NCBI RefSeq assembly: GCF_003254395.2
Contig: NC_037649.1
Coordinates: 5,489,032-5,553,031 of the forward strand
Length of the DNA stretch: 64,000 nt
Source: Apis mellifera
Lineage: Eukaryota > Arthropoda > Insecta > Hymenoptera > Apidae
Reading direction: 5' to 3'
The first letter of the stretch is position 1, and each line of letters begins with the position of its first letter. The notes beneath the pieces were generated by a model, which saw only the letters and a program-made list of their open reading frames with translations, did no database searches and was not told where the DNA came from. Both the position numbers and the translations under genes were made by a program. Of the stretch, positions 51,568 to 60,803 are shown in pieces.

Positions 51568-54500
51568 GTACGCGCTCGACGCGAGAGTGTACGTGGCGCT
51601 GAGAGTTTCGATTTGTTAGCCGCTTGTTTTTCAGGGTATAAACTTTCGATTAATATTAATTGGAGTAAGTTTGAAAGCTTCTTCCGAGTTAAGGGATATT
51701 AAGTTACTTCGTGGCGAGGTAGATAAACAAGCCTGGTGAAAATATAAAAACGGTTCTTGAAATTCTCGACAAGTCAAATATATCAATTTCTTCGTTCGTC
51801 CCTTTTTCTTCGTCTCTCTCGAGAAATTCTTATATCTTTATCCTTTAACGTTTATCGATCTTTAACTTAACGTTCCCTTCTTTCAAAGTTTCTTGCATTC
51901 GTTTTCAACGCCGTCTCGATACATCGATCTCGATTCTTCCCTGGAAAATCTGCCAGTCGAACGTCGAATAATCATGCTCGTCTTCCTCGAGGATCATATC
52001 CGAGAGAATGACGGATGTAACGAGTAACGTTCCAGTGGTGGTCTCAGAGGCGGTGAGAACTGTCCGTTATCGTACTCTCTAACGCGTTGTGTTCCCTATT
52101 CCCAAAGGTTGTTGCACCGGTCGAGCCCAAAACGAACATAGGAAGGCACAACCTGTCACCATTCACGGCTGCAAGCTTACTGGAACGAAACAGCAACACG
52201 CCGCCCCATTACAAGTTCCATGTGCCGAGAGCGGTAGACTCGATCACTCAGGAGGCCCCCCGTAGTTTGTACGGCTCGAGAGTAAATTCATCCGCCACGC
52301 TACCTGGCAAGGAGGCACTCCTGGGACCCCGAGGAGCCGAGAATCAGATTCACCGTGACAAAGACGACGGCCTCGCCGCCATATTGGCAGCGAAAATCAG
52401 AACGAAGGCGGAACTGAAACAGGTGAACTTATACGCAATGTATTTAATTCCATTTTCCTTTTCGTTTTCTTTTTAATCTTAAATTAATTTTTATTTGATT
52501 CGGAAATGGATTAATAAAACTTGTTTTTGATTCTCTTCTTTTTGATACTTGAAGGTGGGGACCGGTCAATTTGCAACGAAACCGACCAATGTACCCTCTC
52601 AGGATGCATCGTCCACTCCAAAAGGTAGAGATTCTGTTGATTGATTCTTTCTGTTGAAAATTCAATTTATTTCGTTTCATCTTGCGAAACGATGTTTGTT
52701 CTATTTTAATAATTATAAGAGATGTATCTTACAAAGTAACTCTTATTTATTATCGAAACTTGTTATTTTATTTTACACGTCGATGATAAATTAAAAAGAG
52801 TAAAGGTAATTAGTCGATGTTTTTTTAAAGGAGGAAATTATCGGAAGTTGAAAGGTTAATATATTTATTCGAAGATCGATACTCTATAAATATTCTTGTA
52901 TGAAATGTTGATTTTCTTCGTTTTTCAACCTGCTTTCTTAAAATAATTTGTATTAAATTTTCGTATTAAATCTATCCTGATTGATTAGTTAGAAAATTAC
53001 ATTGATTTTTGATTAAAATATATATATTATAACAACAATTTCATACAGTAATATATACCATTGGATATGATTAAATTCATTTTATAAAAATGATCTTATT
53101 TCACATTTTAAGGATCATACGTTGCTTTAAATATTTCTCAAATCTCAACTCAGGAAACTCAGAAAATTCAAATCCACTTTCAGAACAAGACAGCGCCGCA
53201 TCAACGTCGACACCTCAATCAGGCTCGTCTGCAGGCAGTCCTCCAAAGTTGACCCGCGAAAAAGTGGCCTGTTTACCGCCCCGAAGACGCCTGTTCTCCA
53301 GAACGGAAGAGGAGAACATGCCGGTGGCCGCGACGGTTCCGGTTCCGGCGCCGCAGCCTGCGATCGCTTCGAGCGTGCCGGCGCGCGCCAGCGGGTTCAG
53401 AAGCTCGTCCGAGACTTCGGTGTTCGACTTCAGAGAGAGCGATTCCGAAGGCGAGATGCCTGTTCTCGAGCGGCAAACGCTCGAGGAGATGAGGAGGGAC
53501 AGAAAACAGCTGTCGAAGGTACAGCCACCCGTCCCACTGAACGATGCCATGTGCATGGGCATGACCTCATCGTCGGATCTCGTGAAAATAGAATTGAAGG
53601 TAACGTTATTTGCGTATGGATGTTTCTCCCGTGATTCGTTCCTGTTTGGTCGAACAGCCTTGAAAAGCAACCGACTGTTTAATCGGGTTTAGATCATCTT
53701 GAACGACTCGTGAAATTGTCTTTGAAAAAAATATCACTTCTGTTTCAATATAATGTTTTAATCTCTTTGTAATGTGAAATAAATTGTAACAAAATTAATT
53801 GTAAAAATTAGTTTGAGATATAATATTGTATCCCAAAAAGATTAATCTTCTGGGGCATACAAAAATAAATTGATAGATTTCATTTATACAAATTCATTTA
53901 TTTCTACAAAATGAATGGTATAATTTTAAATATAGCTATAAATAATTTACTAATAATTTTGAAGAGCAATGTAATTAGAAAACTGCGATGAAAATTATTA
54001 CTTGATGTCATATTTTTGCTCGACACAATTGCATTAGATTCATCCGTTTTCAGGAGAACGACAAGATCACCGAAGTAGACACGTTTTGGTCTAGTACGTG
54101 CGACAAGTTTATGGAACAACTACGAACCGGTGACGCGATGAAGAAGCGTGGCCGCAAGAAAAAGGTCAGTTGTACTATAACCTCGAAGCTCGAAGATGCT
54201 GGGAACGACAGCAGCAAAGAGTCGGACGCGAACACGTCCCAGATCAAACCTGAGGACATCAAGAAGGAGATTCAGGATAACGATTCGCCCACAATGGACA
54301 GCAAGGACGAGTCTCCGGAGGTGACGAAAGATGACGAATCGTCGGAAACGAAGGATATCAAGGTTGAGGTGAAGATGGAGCCAGAGATGAGCAAGGACGA
54401 CGAGGAGAAGAATTCCAGCGACGATTCGGACGAAGTACCGTTGATTCGACGAACGAAGAAGAAGACGAAGAAGGACGACAGCGATTGCGAGGAGGAGATA

Positions 54501-57500
54501 ATATGCAGGAAGAGAAGGGTGCGCAGAGGAAGCAGAATTAAATTGCAATCGTCCAGTGGTAGCGAATCTTCGAGCGAGGAGAGCGACGGCAGCACGGAGT
54601 TTGGTCACGGTTCTTCCGTGGCTGACAGGCTGAGGGCTAGGAAACGGTGCGCCAACAGCAGCGCAGAATCCGAAGGGATGAAGCTTAGATCGAGAGACGC
54701 GACGCCGCAGAAATCTAAATCGGAGAAAGAATCGAAATCCTCCACTTCGAAAACTTCTTCCCAAAAAGGAAAGCCGAAGCCTCTTTTCGGAGACGGGAGC
54801 GATTTTAGGCCCGGCTGGGAGGAGGAGGTTTACGTGTACAAGAAATCCTTGAGGATGCCGCCTAGATTGATCACAGTGTCGAAACCGTCCAGGTTTCACA
54901 GATTGTCTACCTCGCTGCCTGATTTGGACCCCGGCTCTCCAGCCTTGTCTGTCTCCATGGATAGTTCTGATGTGTATCTGAACAGGAAGAAATTGGTCGA
55001 CAGCGACGTGGAGTCCAATTACAGTTTTAGCACAACTGGAATTGGAATAGGAAGTAAGATCGATGACGAGGAGGCTACGTCGTCCACGACCATCTCGTGT
55101 CCGCCCAAAGGTATGAAGCACTCCAAGTCGGAGAACAGTTCTATCGTTGATGTCTTGGCTCAGAAGGTTGGTACCAGTAAGAAGGAGCAGAAGAGGAAAC
55201 AGAAGGAGAAGTTGGACAAAGGTGTAAATAAAACGCCGCAGAAAGGCAACAACGAACCCGAATTGCTCCCTACTCCAAGTCTGACACCCTTGGTGGAATC
55301 GTCCAAATCGCCTAAGGGTAAATCACCTGTCAAAGATAAGTCGTTAAAAGCTATCAAAATGACAGATTCGTTCCTGTTCGGTTTCCGCAAGGAAACTGTG
55401 AACAACTTCCGTGATACGTTTAAGAATAATCACGCTTTGCCGAACGAGTTCTCCACATTGGTGCTTAAGAGTAGAACGAGAACAGAGACTAGGGTGTTGA
55501 AGAAACAGGCGACAATTAGAGAAGTTTTCGGCGAGGATAGGCCAGCTTCGGCACCACCTATGCAAAATCACGATGATACCTCTCAAGACGACGATTCTCA
55601 GAACGAAACACCAGAGAATAGATTGAGCAAAGAAAGGAGCTTGAAGCAGAAGGTGGTTTCGAGGCTGAAGAACGCTGGTATTTTGAGGAGTCACAAGGCG
55701 ATTATGAACTCGAAGCATCATCTGTTGATGAAGAGGCGGAAAGACTTGTTGAAATCACTGGCTGAGAAGAAGCTGCGACATTTAAAGACTGAGACGGAAG
55801 AGGAACCGGCACAGGAGGAAACAAATGATGCGCAGGAGACGGAGAACAATGAGCTCGATGACGAGACCAATGAATCAGAAGTTCCTAATAAGAAGAAGCT
55901 TAAATTGCGGACAAGCAGGCGGAAATTCCGCTCCGGATTCGATTACATTCGCAAGAAGAAAAAACCTTTGAAGAAGGATGAGACATTACCCAAGGAAAGA
56001 AAGAGGGTGAGTTTTTATGAGTATTTTATAAACAATGATATTTTGATCAATAACTATCGTTCAAATCTAAAGAATTTATATAGTAGAATCATTAAAATAA
56101 ATTATTGTTTTCTTATTTAAGAAATTTTATGTTTTCAGATTGTTCTATTTTCAACAACTTATATTATGATATATAAATTACATGATAAACTCTTTTAAAG
56201 CGAAAAAGATTCCTTCCAAAACCTTTATAAAAAGGGTATATTAAATATATTAACAGTTTATTATGTAAAATTGACTGTATAATTTAATTCTAGGTATTTT
56301 TGCCAAATAAATAATTTTCAATGGATTCAATAGCGTGAATATTCATACTTTTTTTTTTATTTACATTAGAATATTTGCTTTACAGCAAGTGTTGACGAGG
56401 CCCAGTCCAGAGTGCGTAGCAGATATTCAGTCGGAAATTAGAACCTGGGTGATCAAAAAGGGTGTAGGTGAAACGTTGCTGCACCGTGCCGCCAGACTCG
56501 GTTATACGGTAAATATTTATTGAAAAATAATTCACTCGTTGAAAATTCAATGGCAGCCCCATGTGAAATATTCATTGGTAAACATTTGAATCTAAATTGC
56601 ATTTTTGCATCGTGTTGGATGTCGCAGGATGTCACCGCGTATTGCTTGGAAAAGCTAAATAACGCGCCGAGTCCGAAGGACAACGCGGGTTACACGCCTC
56701 TTCACGAAGCGTGTTCCAAAGGCCATCTCGAAATCGCGAAATTGTTGCTCGCATACGGTGCGAATGCGAGTGAAAGTGCCAATGGTGGAATAAGGTGATG
56801 ATCAACAAACTCGAATTTTATAAATTTTATTTCCTCTCTTTTCATTTTCTTTGAATTAAAAATATATTGAAATGATTTGCTTTAACGCAGACCACTTCAC
56901 GAGGCAGCTGAAAATGGTGCTACCGAACTCGTACGCCTGCTACTTTCCTACGGCGCTGATCCCTTATTAGCCACTTATTCCGGACAAACCCCGCTAATGC
57001 TAGCAGCAGATACCGATGCCTATTCGATCCTAGAACAACATTTAGATGATATCCAGGGTCGGGCGAGTACAACGTGGTCTTTTGGCGGCCCGTCATCTAT
57101 TTTTGGTACGTCCTAGTTTCTAAGAATCTAATCTCTTGTCAGGTAACTTGTTTTTTTTTTAAATATCTTCCTTGTACACTCTATTCTTTTCATAGTTTAT
57201 CAATTCTTCTTTATATAGATCACCATCTCTCAAGCTTGCAATTATACAAAATTGAAGAGAATTAAAATAAGAACTATAGTTTATTATTCGAATGTATCAA
57301 TTGAATAAATTGAAAGCAACTTATTCCTTTTCAGACCTCGAAGAAACAGGTTATAATCCCCTCGACGATCCTCCTATGGACAGTCCTGAACCCGAACTAG
57401 ATGAAATCGAGGTAGAGACGGGTGATGTGAATCTGCCAGTTCTCTTTACCCTCACCAACGATCCGGATAAATGGATGCTCCTCCAAGACTTGATGGCCGC

Positions 57501-57756
57501 TCTTCGAATAAAGAGTAGAGACGCGTTACTCCGTCAAATAAATCCAAAGGCTCACTCCGGCCCACCAGCCATTGCCCATCGTGACGTGATGAAAGAATTA
57601 AAACTTCAAGATTTTCTGGAACAATCCCGTTGCTGCCATTTGCTCAGTGGTGGCGAACGAATCAACGTGAGGGGGTCCAAGGTGACTCTGATCAAGTACA
57701 ACGACAAAGTAAGATCTCTGTTGAACGTGGAGAAGGTGGTGATCAGCCTGAGGTGA
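47332..57756 (+). CDS. BCOR: BCL6 co-repressor (BCOR/BCORL1)-type protein, whole gene
   Basis: Nine coding exons join in phase: 47332-51567, 52108-52422, 52555-52624, 53154-53599, 54054-56006, 56386-56508, 56628-56794, 56891-57105 and 57335-57756, giving 2648 residues. All introns are GT-AG. The C-terminus identifies the family: [14 protein letters not shown], an ankyrin unit with [11 protein letters not shown], then [10 protein letters not shown] and [15 protein letters not shown], a linker with TWSFGG, and a PUFD-like end. This order is that of vertebrate BCOR. In that family, ankyrin repeats and PUFD form the C-terminal platform; PUFD binds the RAWUL domain of PCGF1 and builds the nuclear variant Polycomb complex PRC1.1. 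The start ATG (GACATGG) is the first in the exon; the frame is open back to the acceptor, so an upstream coding exon cannot be excluded. Insect function is inferred from the family. Confidence 0.87.
50212..50226 (+). other. PLDLS motif (putative CtBP-binding site)
   Basis: Codons 961-965 read PLDLS within [15 protein letters not shown]. Basic residues directly upstream and a following Val-Lys are common around functional PxDLS motifs. It is the one clear short linear motif in an otherwise low-complexity exon. CtBP binding is inferred. Confidence 0.65.
52108..52422 (+). CDS. BCOR: BCOR-like coding exon 2
   Basis: This 315-bp exon encodes residues 1413-1517 in phase 0 at both ends. The acceptor is TTCCCAAAG/G and the donor CAG/GTGAAC. 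The protein reads [19 protein letters not shown], a stretch with [12 protein letters not shown], then a charged end ([20 protein letters not shown]) that is probably helical. No named domain is recognised. The composition is less repetitive than exon 1. The acceptor has only a modest pyrimidine tract. The preceding intron is 540 bp and holds nothing else. Confidence 0.85.
52555..52624 (+). CDS. BCOR: BCOR-like coding exon 3 (70-bp small exon)
   Basis: This small exon encodes [20 protein letters not shown] and a few further residues (1518-1540 plus one base of 1541). The acceptor is CTTGAAG/G after a pyrimidine-rich stretch and the donor AAG/GTAGAG. It is supported by phase: it enters in phase 0 and leaves in phase 1, exactly what exon 4 needs. 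Skipping it would shift exon 4 into a frame that stops after 31 codons (TGA at 53247-53249), so inclusion is needed for the full protein. The 529-bp intron that follows is AT-rich and empty. Confidence 0.72.
53154..53599 (+). CDS. BCOR: BCOR-like coding exon 4
   Basis: This 446-bp exon encodes residues 1541-1689. The acceptor is CTCAACTCAG/G and the donor AAG/GTAACG. After a Ser/Thr-rich start comes [20 protein letters not shown], then a Pro/Ala segment and the acidic motif [15 protein letters not shown] at 1631-1645, followed by a charged, probably helical [15 protein letters not shown]. The serines in SDSEGE fit casein-kinase-2-type sites. No domain name can be given, but this block looks more constrained than exon 1. 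Confidence 0.87.
54054..56006 (+). CDS. BCOR: BCOR-like coding exon 5: basic patch, acidic region, conserved-looking blocks
   Basis: This 1953-bp exon encodes residues 1690-2340, phase 0 at both ends (acceptor CCGTTTTCAG/G, donor AGG/GTGAGT). It opens [19 protein letters not shown], then KKRGRKKK (about 1719-1726), an AT-hook-like or nuclear-localisation patch. A long acidic/basic region follows (Lys, Glu, Asp, Ser). Two blocks stand out as folded or interacting: [18 protein letters not shown] with a following [11 protein letters not shown] (from W1944), and [17 protein letters not shown] with [16 protein letters not shown] (from about 2129). The end is rich in Lys/Glu with likely helices. 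I do not recognise named domains for the two blocks. The frame stays open to 56120 if the intron is retained. Confidence 0.9.
56386..56508 (+). CDS. BCOR: BCOR-like coding exon 6: start of ankyrin region
   Basis: This 123-bp exon encodes residues 2341-2381: [20 protein letters not shown], then [21 protein letters not shown]. The last part is the first helix pair of an ankyrin repeat and matches the vertebrate BCOR entry into its ankyrin domain (GET-L-RAARLGY). The acceptor is TTTGCTTTACAG/C and the donor ACG/GTAAAT, both phase 0. Confidence 0.9.
56628..56794 (+). CDS. BCOR: BCOR-like coding exon 7: ankyrin repeats 1-2
   Basis: This 167-bp exon encodes residues 2382-2436 and two bases of 2437. 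It finishes the first ankyrin repeat ([15 protein letters not shown]) and contains the second, with the canonical consensus [20 protein letters not shown] followed by LLLAYGAN. The acceptor is GGATGTCGCAG/G; the donor AAG/GTGATG leaves phase 2. It joins exon 8 to make [10 protein letters not shown]. Confidence 0.92.
56891..57105 (+). CDS. BCOR: BCOR-like coding exon 8: ankyrin repeat 3 and linker
   Basis: This 215-bp exon encodes residues 2437-2509 (shared codons at both ends). The third ankyrin repeat reads [20 protein letters not shown] then [26 protein letters not shown] and TWSFGGPSS follow; the same kind of linker joins the ankyrin repeats to PUFD in vertebrate BCOR, where it is part of the PCGF1-contacting unit. 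The acceptor is CTTTAACGCAG/A and the donor TTG/GTACGT. Confidence 0.92.
57335..57756 (+). CDS. BCOR: BCOR-like coding exon 9: PUFD-like C-terminus
   Basis: This last coding exon encodes residues 2509-2648 and TGA at 57754-57756. The acceptor is TATTCCTTTTCAG/A. An acidic linker ([14 protein letters not shown]...) leads to a PUFD-like fold start at about 2542 ([20 protein letters not shown]). The hydrophobic strand, the Trp-Met/Leu-Leu and the helix [17 protein letters not shown] correspond in position and pattern to the PUFD of BCOR. Beyond that the sequence diverges ([40 protein letters not shown]) and is longer than I would expect for a minimal PUFD. The stop context AGG TGA C and the open frame beyond are described separately. 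Confidence 0.88.
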
Positions 57757-57900
57757 CAGGAGGCGCCTCTGGGGCAGTCATCACCCCAGGCTAAACCGTC
57801 GACTTCCGCCTCGAGGGAACTTCCGAAAAAGAGCTCGAGCGTGTCTCCCAAGAGACAGGCCAGAACGCGACAGAGTAACAAGACAGCTGCCACGGATTGA
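57757..57900 (+). CDS. Candidate stop-codon readthrough extension of BCOR-like protein
   Basis: After the TGA the same frame stays open for 47 codons to a second TGA at 57898-57900. The sequence starts QEAPLGQSSPQAKPSTSAS and ends KKSSSVSPKRQARTRQSNKT plus a few residues. It is as GC-rich as the coding exons and unlike the AT-rich DNA that follows, and the basic SPKRQARTRQ segment could act in nuclear import or nucleic-acid binding. TGA followed by C is known as a leaky context in insects. Other explanations are a sequence error turning CGA into TGA, use of CTGAG/GTGACA as a splice donor, or plain 3' UTR with chance openness. Translation is inferred. Confidence 0.4.
   Translation, partial: QEAPLGQSSPQAKPSTSASRELPKKSSSVSPKRQARTRQSNKTAATD
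57769..57789 (+). promoter_or_regulatory. Stem-loop downstream of the TGA stop
   Basis: CTGGGG at 57769-57774 pairs perfectly with CCCCAG at 57784-57789 across a 9-nt loop, starting 12 nt after the stop codon. The overlapping 10-bp palindrome GAGGCGCCTC (57760-57769) offers an alternative fold. RNA structures close behind a leaky stop are known to raise readthrough in some fly genes; the role here is inference. Confidence 0.4.
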
Positions 57901-58520
57901 ACGTGAATCTGAAAATCTTGTTCGCTGTGAAAAGTCGCTCGTTTGAGCCGTTTCGAGTCTCTCGTTCGATGAGAGGCCAGCTTTTTTCCTCTCCGATTCC
58001 GCACGACGAGGCAACCGGGGTCGAATGCAAGGTGCGAAAACTACATTTAAGCTTATACGATAGGGGAAGATCGTTCAATAACAGTGCTTTCTGACACTAT
58101 TTAGCAGTATTTATTGACAAATGTTCTCTACACGGTGATATTTTTATGGATAATTGAATCCTGAATAATGGTTTTTCGATACGATGATTATTATCTTGTT
58201 CAATGATATCATACTGTCCTGATCTTGTATAATAATATTCGTTCAAACATTCAATCCGAAAGCGAGGTAATATTTGAACGATCCTTGCGAATATTTTGGA
58301 ATCTGATAGGCGTCCATGCGCTTATTTTCATTCACTCGATTATTCGTTATTGAAAGAATCGATACTCATTGTCGAAGAGAATTTGAAACTGTGAATGGTA
58401 ACTGCGTGCGTTCTCAATTGAATCGATTATGATTGTTTCGTTAAGTTAACAGAGAACAAACGTTGAAAATTATACGAGTTATCGAATTATTAGTACGTTG
58501 TTAATTTCGTTTTTTCTCTG

Positions 58521-58567
58521 TCTTCCTTTCTTTCTTTCTTTCTTTTTTTTTCTTTTTTTTCTTTCTT

Positions 58568-58612
<45 letters not shown>
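58521..58612. repeat. Pyrimidine tract ending in a 43-base T run
   Basis: (CTTT)n sequence passes into an uninterrupted T run at 58570-58612. Runs of this length are prone to slippage, so the exact length in the assembly may be unreliable. Confidence 0.9.
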
Positions 58613-58614
<2 letters not shown>

Positions 58615-60387
58615 TAGTAATAAGTCGATTAAAGTATAATTCGGTTTACGCGTTTACAAAGATTTAGATTTAAGCAAGCGTTTATTAATCGTCGAAATAT
58701 GGAGCATTTACGTTTTTTTCTTTTCTTTTCTTGTTTTCTTGGGATGTGCAATTTCGCGAGTCCACTTTTTCTTGTTAAATGATTACCGATTAAACGCGAT
58801 CGATCAGCGCCCCTTAGGTCTGAGAAACGTAAGAAAAATGGATCGACCGTGTAATAGACACAGTGTGCAATAATTCTCATCGAATTCGCGATGATTGATC
58901 CTCGAATTAGCGATTTATTTTGCAAATAATGTTCAATTGTTAGCTCGTTGGAACCGAGAAAGTAATCGACGCGTTCACTGTTGTTTTACTTCTGCTCTAT
59001 TTCTATTTTTTTTTATCATGTTCATCGTTATCACGTATTATTATACGTTGAAAATTACTTTTTTTTTGTTTTCATCTAACGGATTGGTGCAATCCAATTG
59101 ATCCAATTTTTGTTATCGATTTAATATAAGTGTTTCATTTTTATGTTTACTATATTATATATAAATATATATATATACATTATAGCGAAAGAAGATAGAA
59201 TGAATATGTTAAAGATTATCATGTTCAGCAGTGAACGTGTTTAAAGGATCATTGATGCATTTAAACTAGACTTTTTTCATTTATATGCGTCGATGGAACC
59301 GATCTCTACGTACTTATACTTTCGGAAGCGTGTCGAAGCATGTCGAAATAGAATGTTGAAAAATAAAAAAAAAAGAAATTTCTACTTGTATCATAGATAT
59401 CACAAGCTTGAGTTGTTTAGCAAAAAGCATGCTTACGCGCTTTCATTTTGTGACTCCGTGTACAGAGGATTAGTCGTTCTGATCAGTCTCAGGGAAATAT
59501 CCGTACGCGTATTCTCGATATCCTATGCGTTGCATCGATTCGAACAGGGATACGACCAGGCATCGTAAAAAAAAACTAATCGATTGATCTGTAAAACGAT
59601 CGTCAAGATGTTGTTATTTCCTCGTGTACAGTAGACAGAGAGAAAGAGAGACACCGTTTCGTCTTCATACGTTGAACGATCGTTCCAGATCGAGATCGAG
59701 ATCGATCGATGACTGGTCGCTCGCTCGCTTCTCGTTTTTTTTTTTAATTTTATTTAGCTGACGATTTCTAAACGAATATTACCGATTATACCGATGTCGT
59801 GGACAAGATGGTGTGATTTACACGTGTACATACATATTTTCGAATAAAAATCTAGCGTCATCTGCCGTATGTGTGGCGTCGAAGAGTACCGGGTTCTTTT
59901 GCAGATGACAATTTCCGTGCATCATCCATCGTGGCTGTTTAAGGAAAAGAATGTTTGAGATGAGATTCAAAAAAAGAAGAACATATGATATATAGAGGAG
60001 AGGGGAAATGAGAAAGTTGATGTAAAAGTAGATCGAGGATGAGTCGAGGCAGAAAGGAAATAATTGTACGTGTAATGTACCTTTAAAATGTAAAGTAGAT
60101 ATCGAATAATAGTGTAAGTAGCCTGGAAGAACACGACACTTGTTCATATTAATTACTATAATCGCGTATAACACACACATTTGCGCACGTGTAATTGTAT
60201 AAGGAAGGGAAAAAGAGAAAAAAAAAACCAGCGTTTTAGAGTTAACTTAAAAAAAGAATATTGTAATTTCAGCGGAGAAATAATCGAATAATATGCTGTT
60301 TAAAAACGTATGTATATATTACACGCAACACGACAAAACACAAAAGATAAAAACACTTTCTCGCAATATAATAGGGGCTATCGCAGT

Positions 60388-60531
60388 TACTACCGCTACT
60401 AATTATTAATTACTATTACTATTACTACTACCGGTCACCGATTACTATTACGAATACTACGATTACCGCTATTACTATTACTATTTGCCACTACCAATAC
60501 TATTAACTATTACTACTACTGTCACGACTAT
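60388..60531. repeat. Degenerate TAC/ATTACT triplet tract
   Basis: About 140 bp made mostly of TAC, ACT and ATT triplets (TATTACTATTACTACTAC-type) with interruptions. It lies in the presumed 3' UTR or downstream DNA. Confidence 0.8.
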
Positions 60532-60729
60532 CCGCTTTTTTTATTGTACGATATATACATAATACCGAACTATGAATGTACATTTTCTTAGCTGTAACGT
60601 TTCCTCCTCCTCCATTGTAATTTATACTATATTATATTCGAGGATACTTCTAAATGTGTTAAAAGAAAAAAAAAAAAAACAAACCGCTGCTGCTTTACGA
60701 GAAGAAGGAATTTTATGTGAGAAAGAACA

Positions 60730-60803
60730 AAATATATTATATATATATATAAATATATAAATATATATGTATATATATATACGTACATATATATATATAT
60801 TTT
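60730..60803. repeat. (TA)n-rich tract
   Basis: Imperfect TA repeats with single G and C interruptions (TATGTATATA, TACGTACATA). Confidence 0.85.

Noticed and set aside
54120..55121. 333-codon open frame on the minus strand
   Set aside because: Antisense to exon 5, leucine- and arginine-rich without a domain; the + strand frame has correct splice phases and a domain context.
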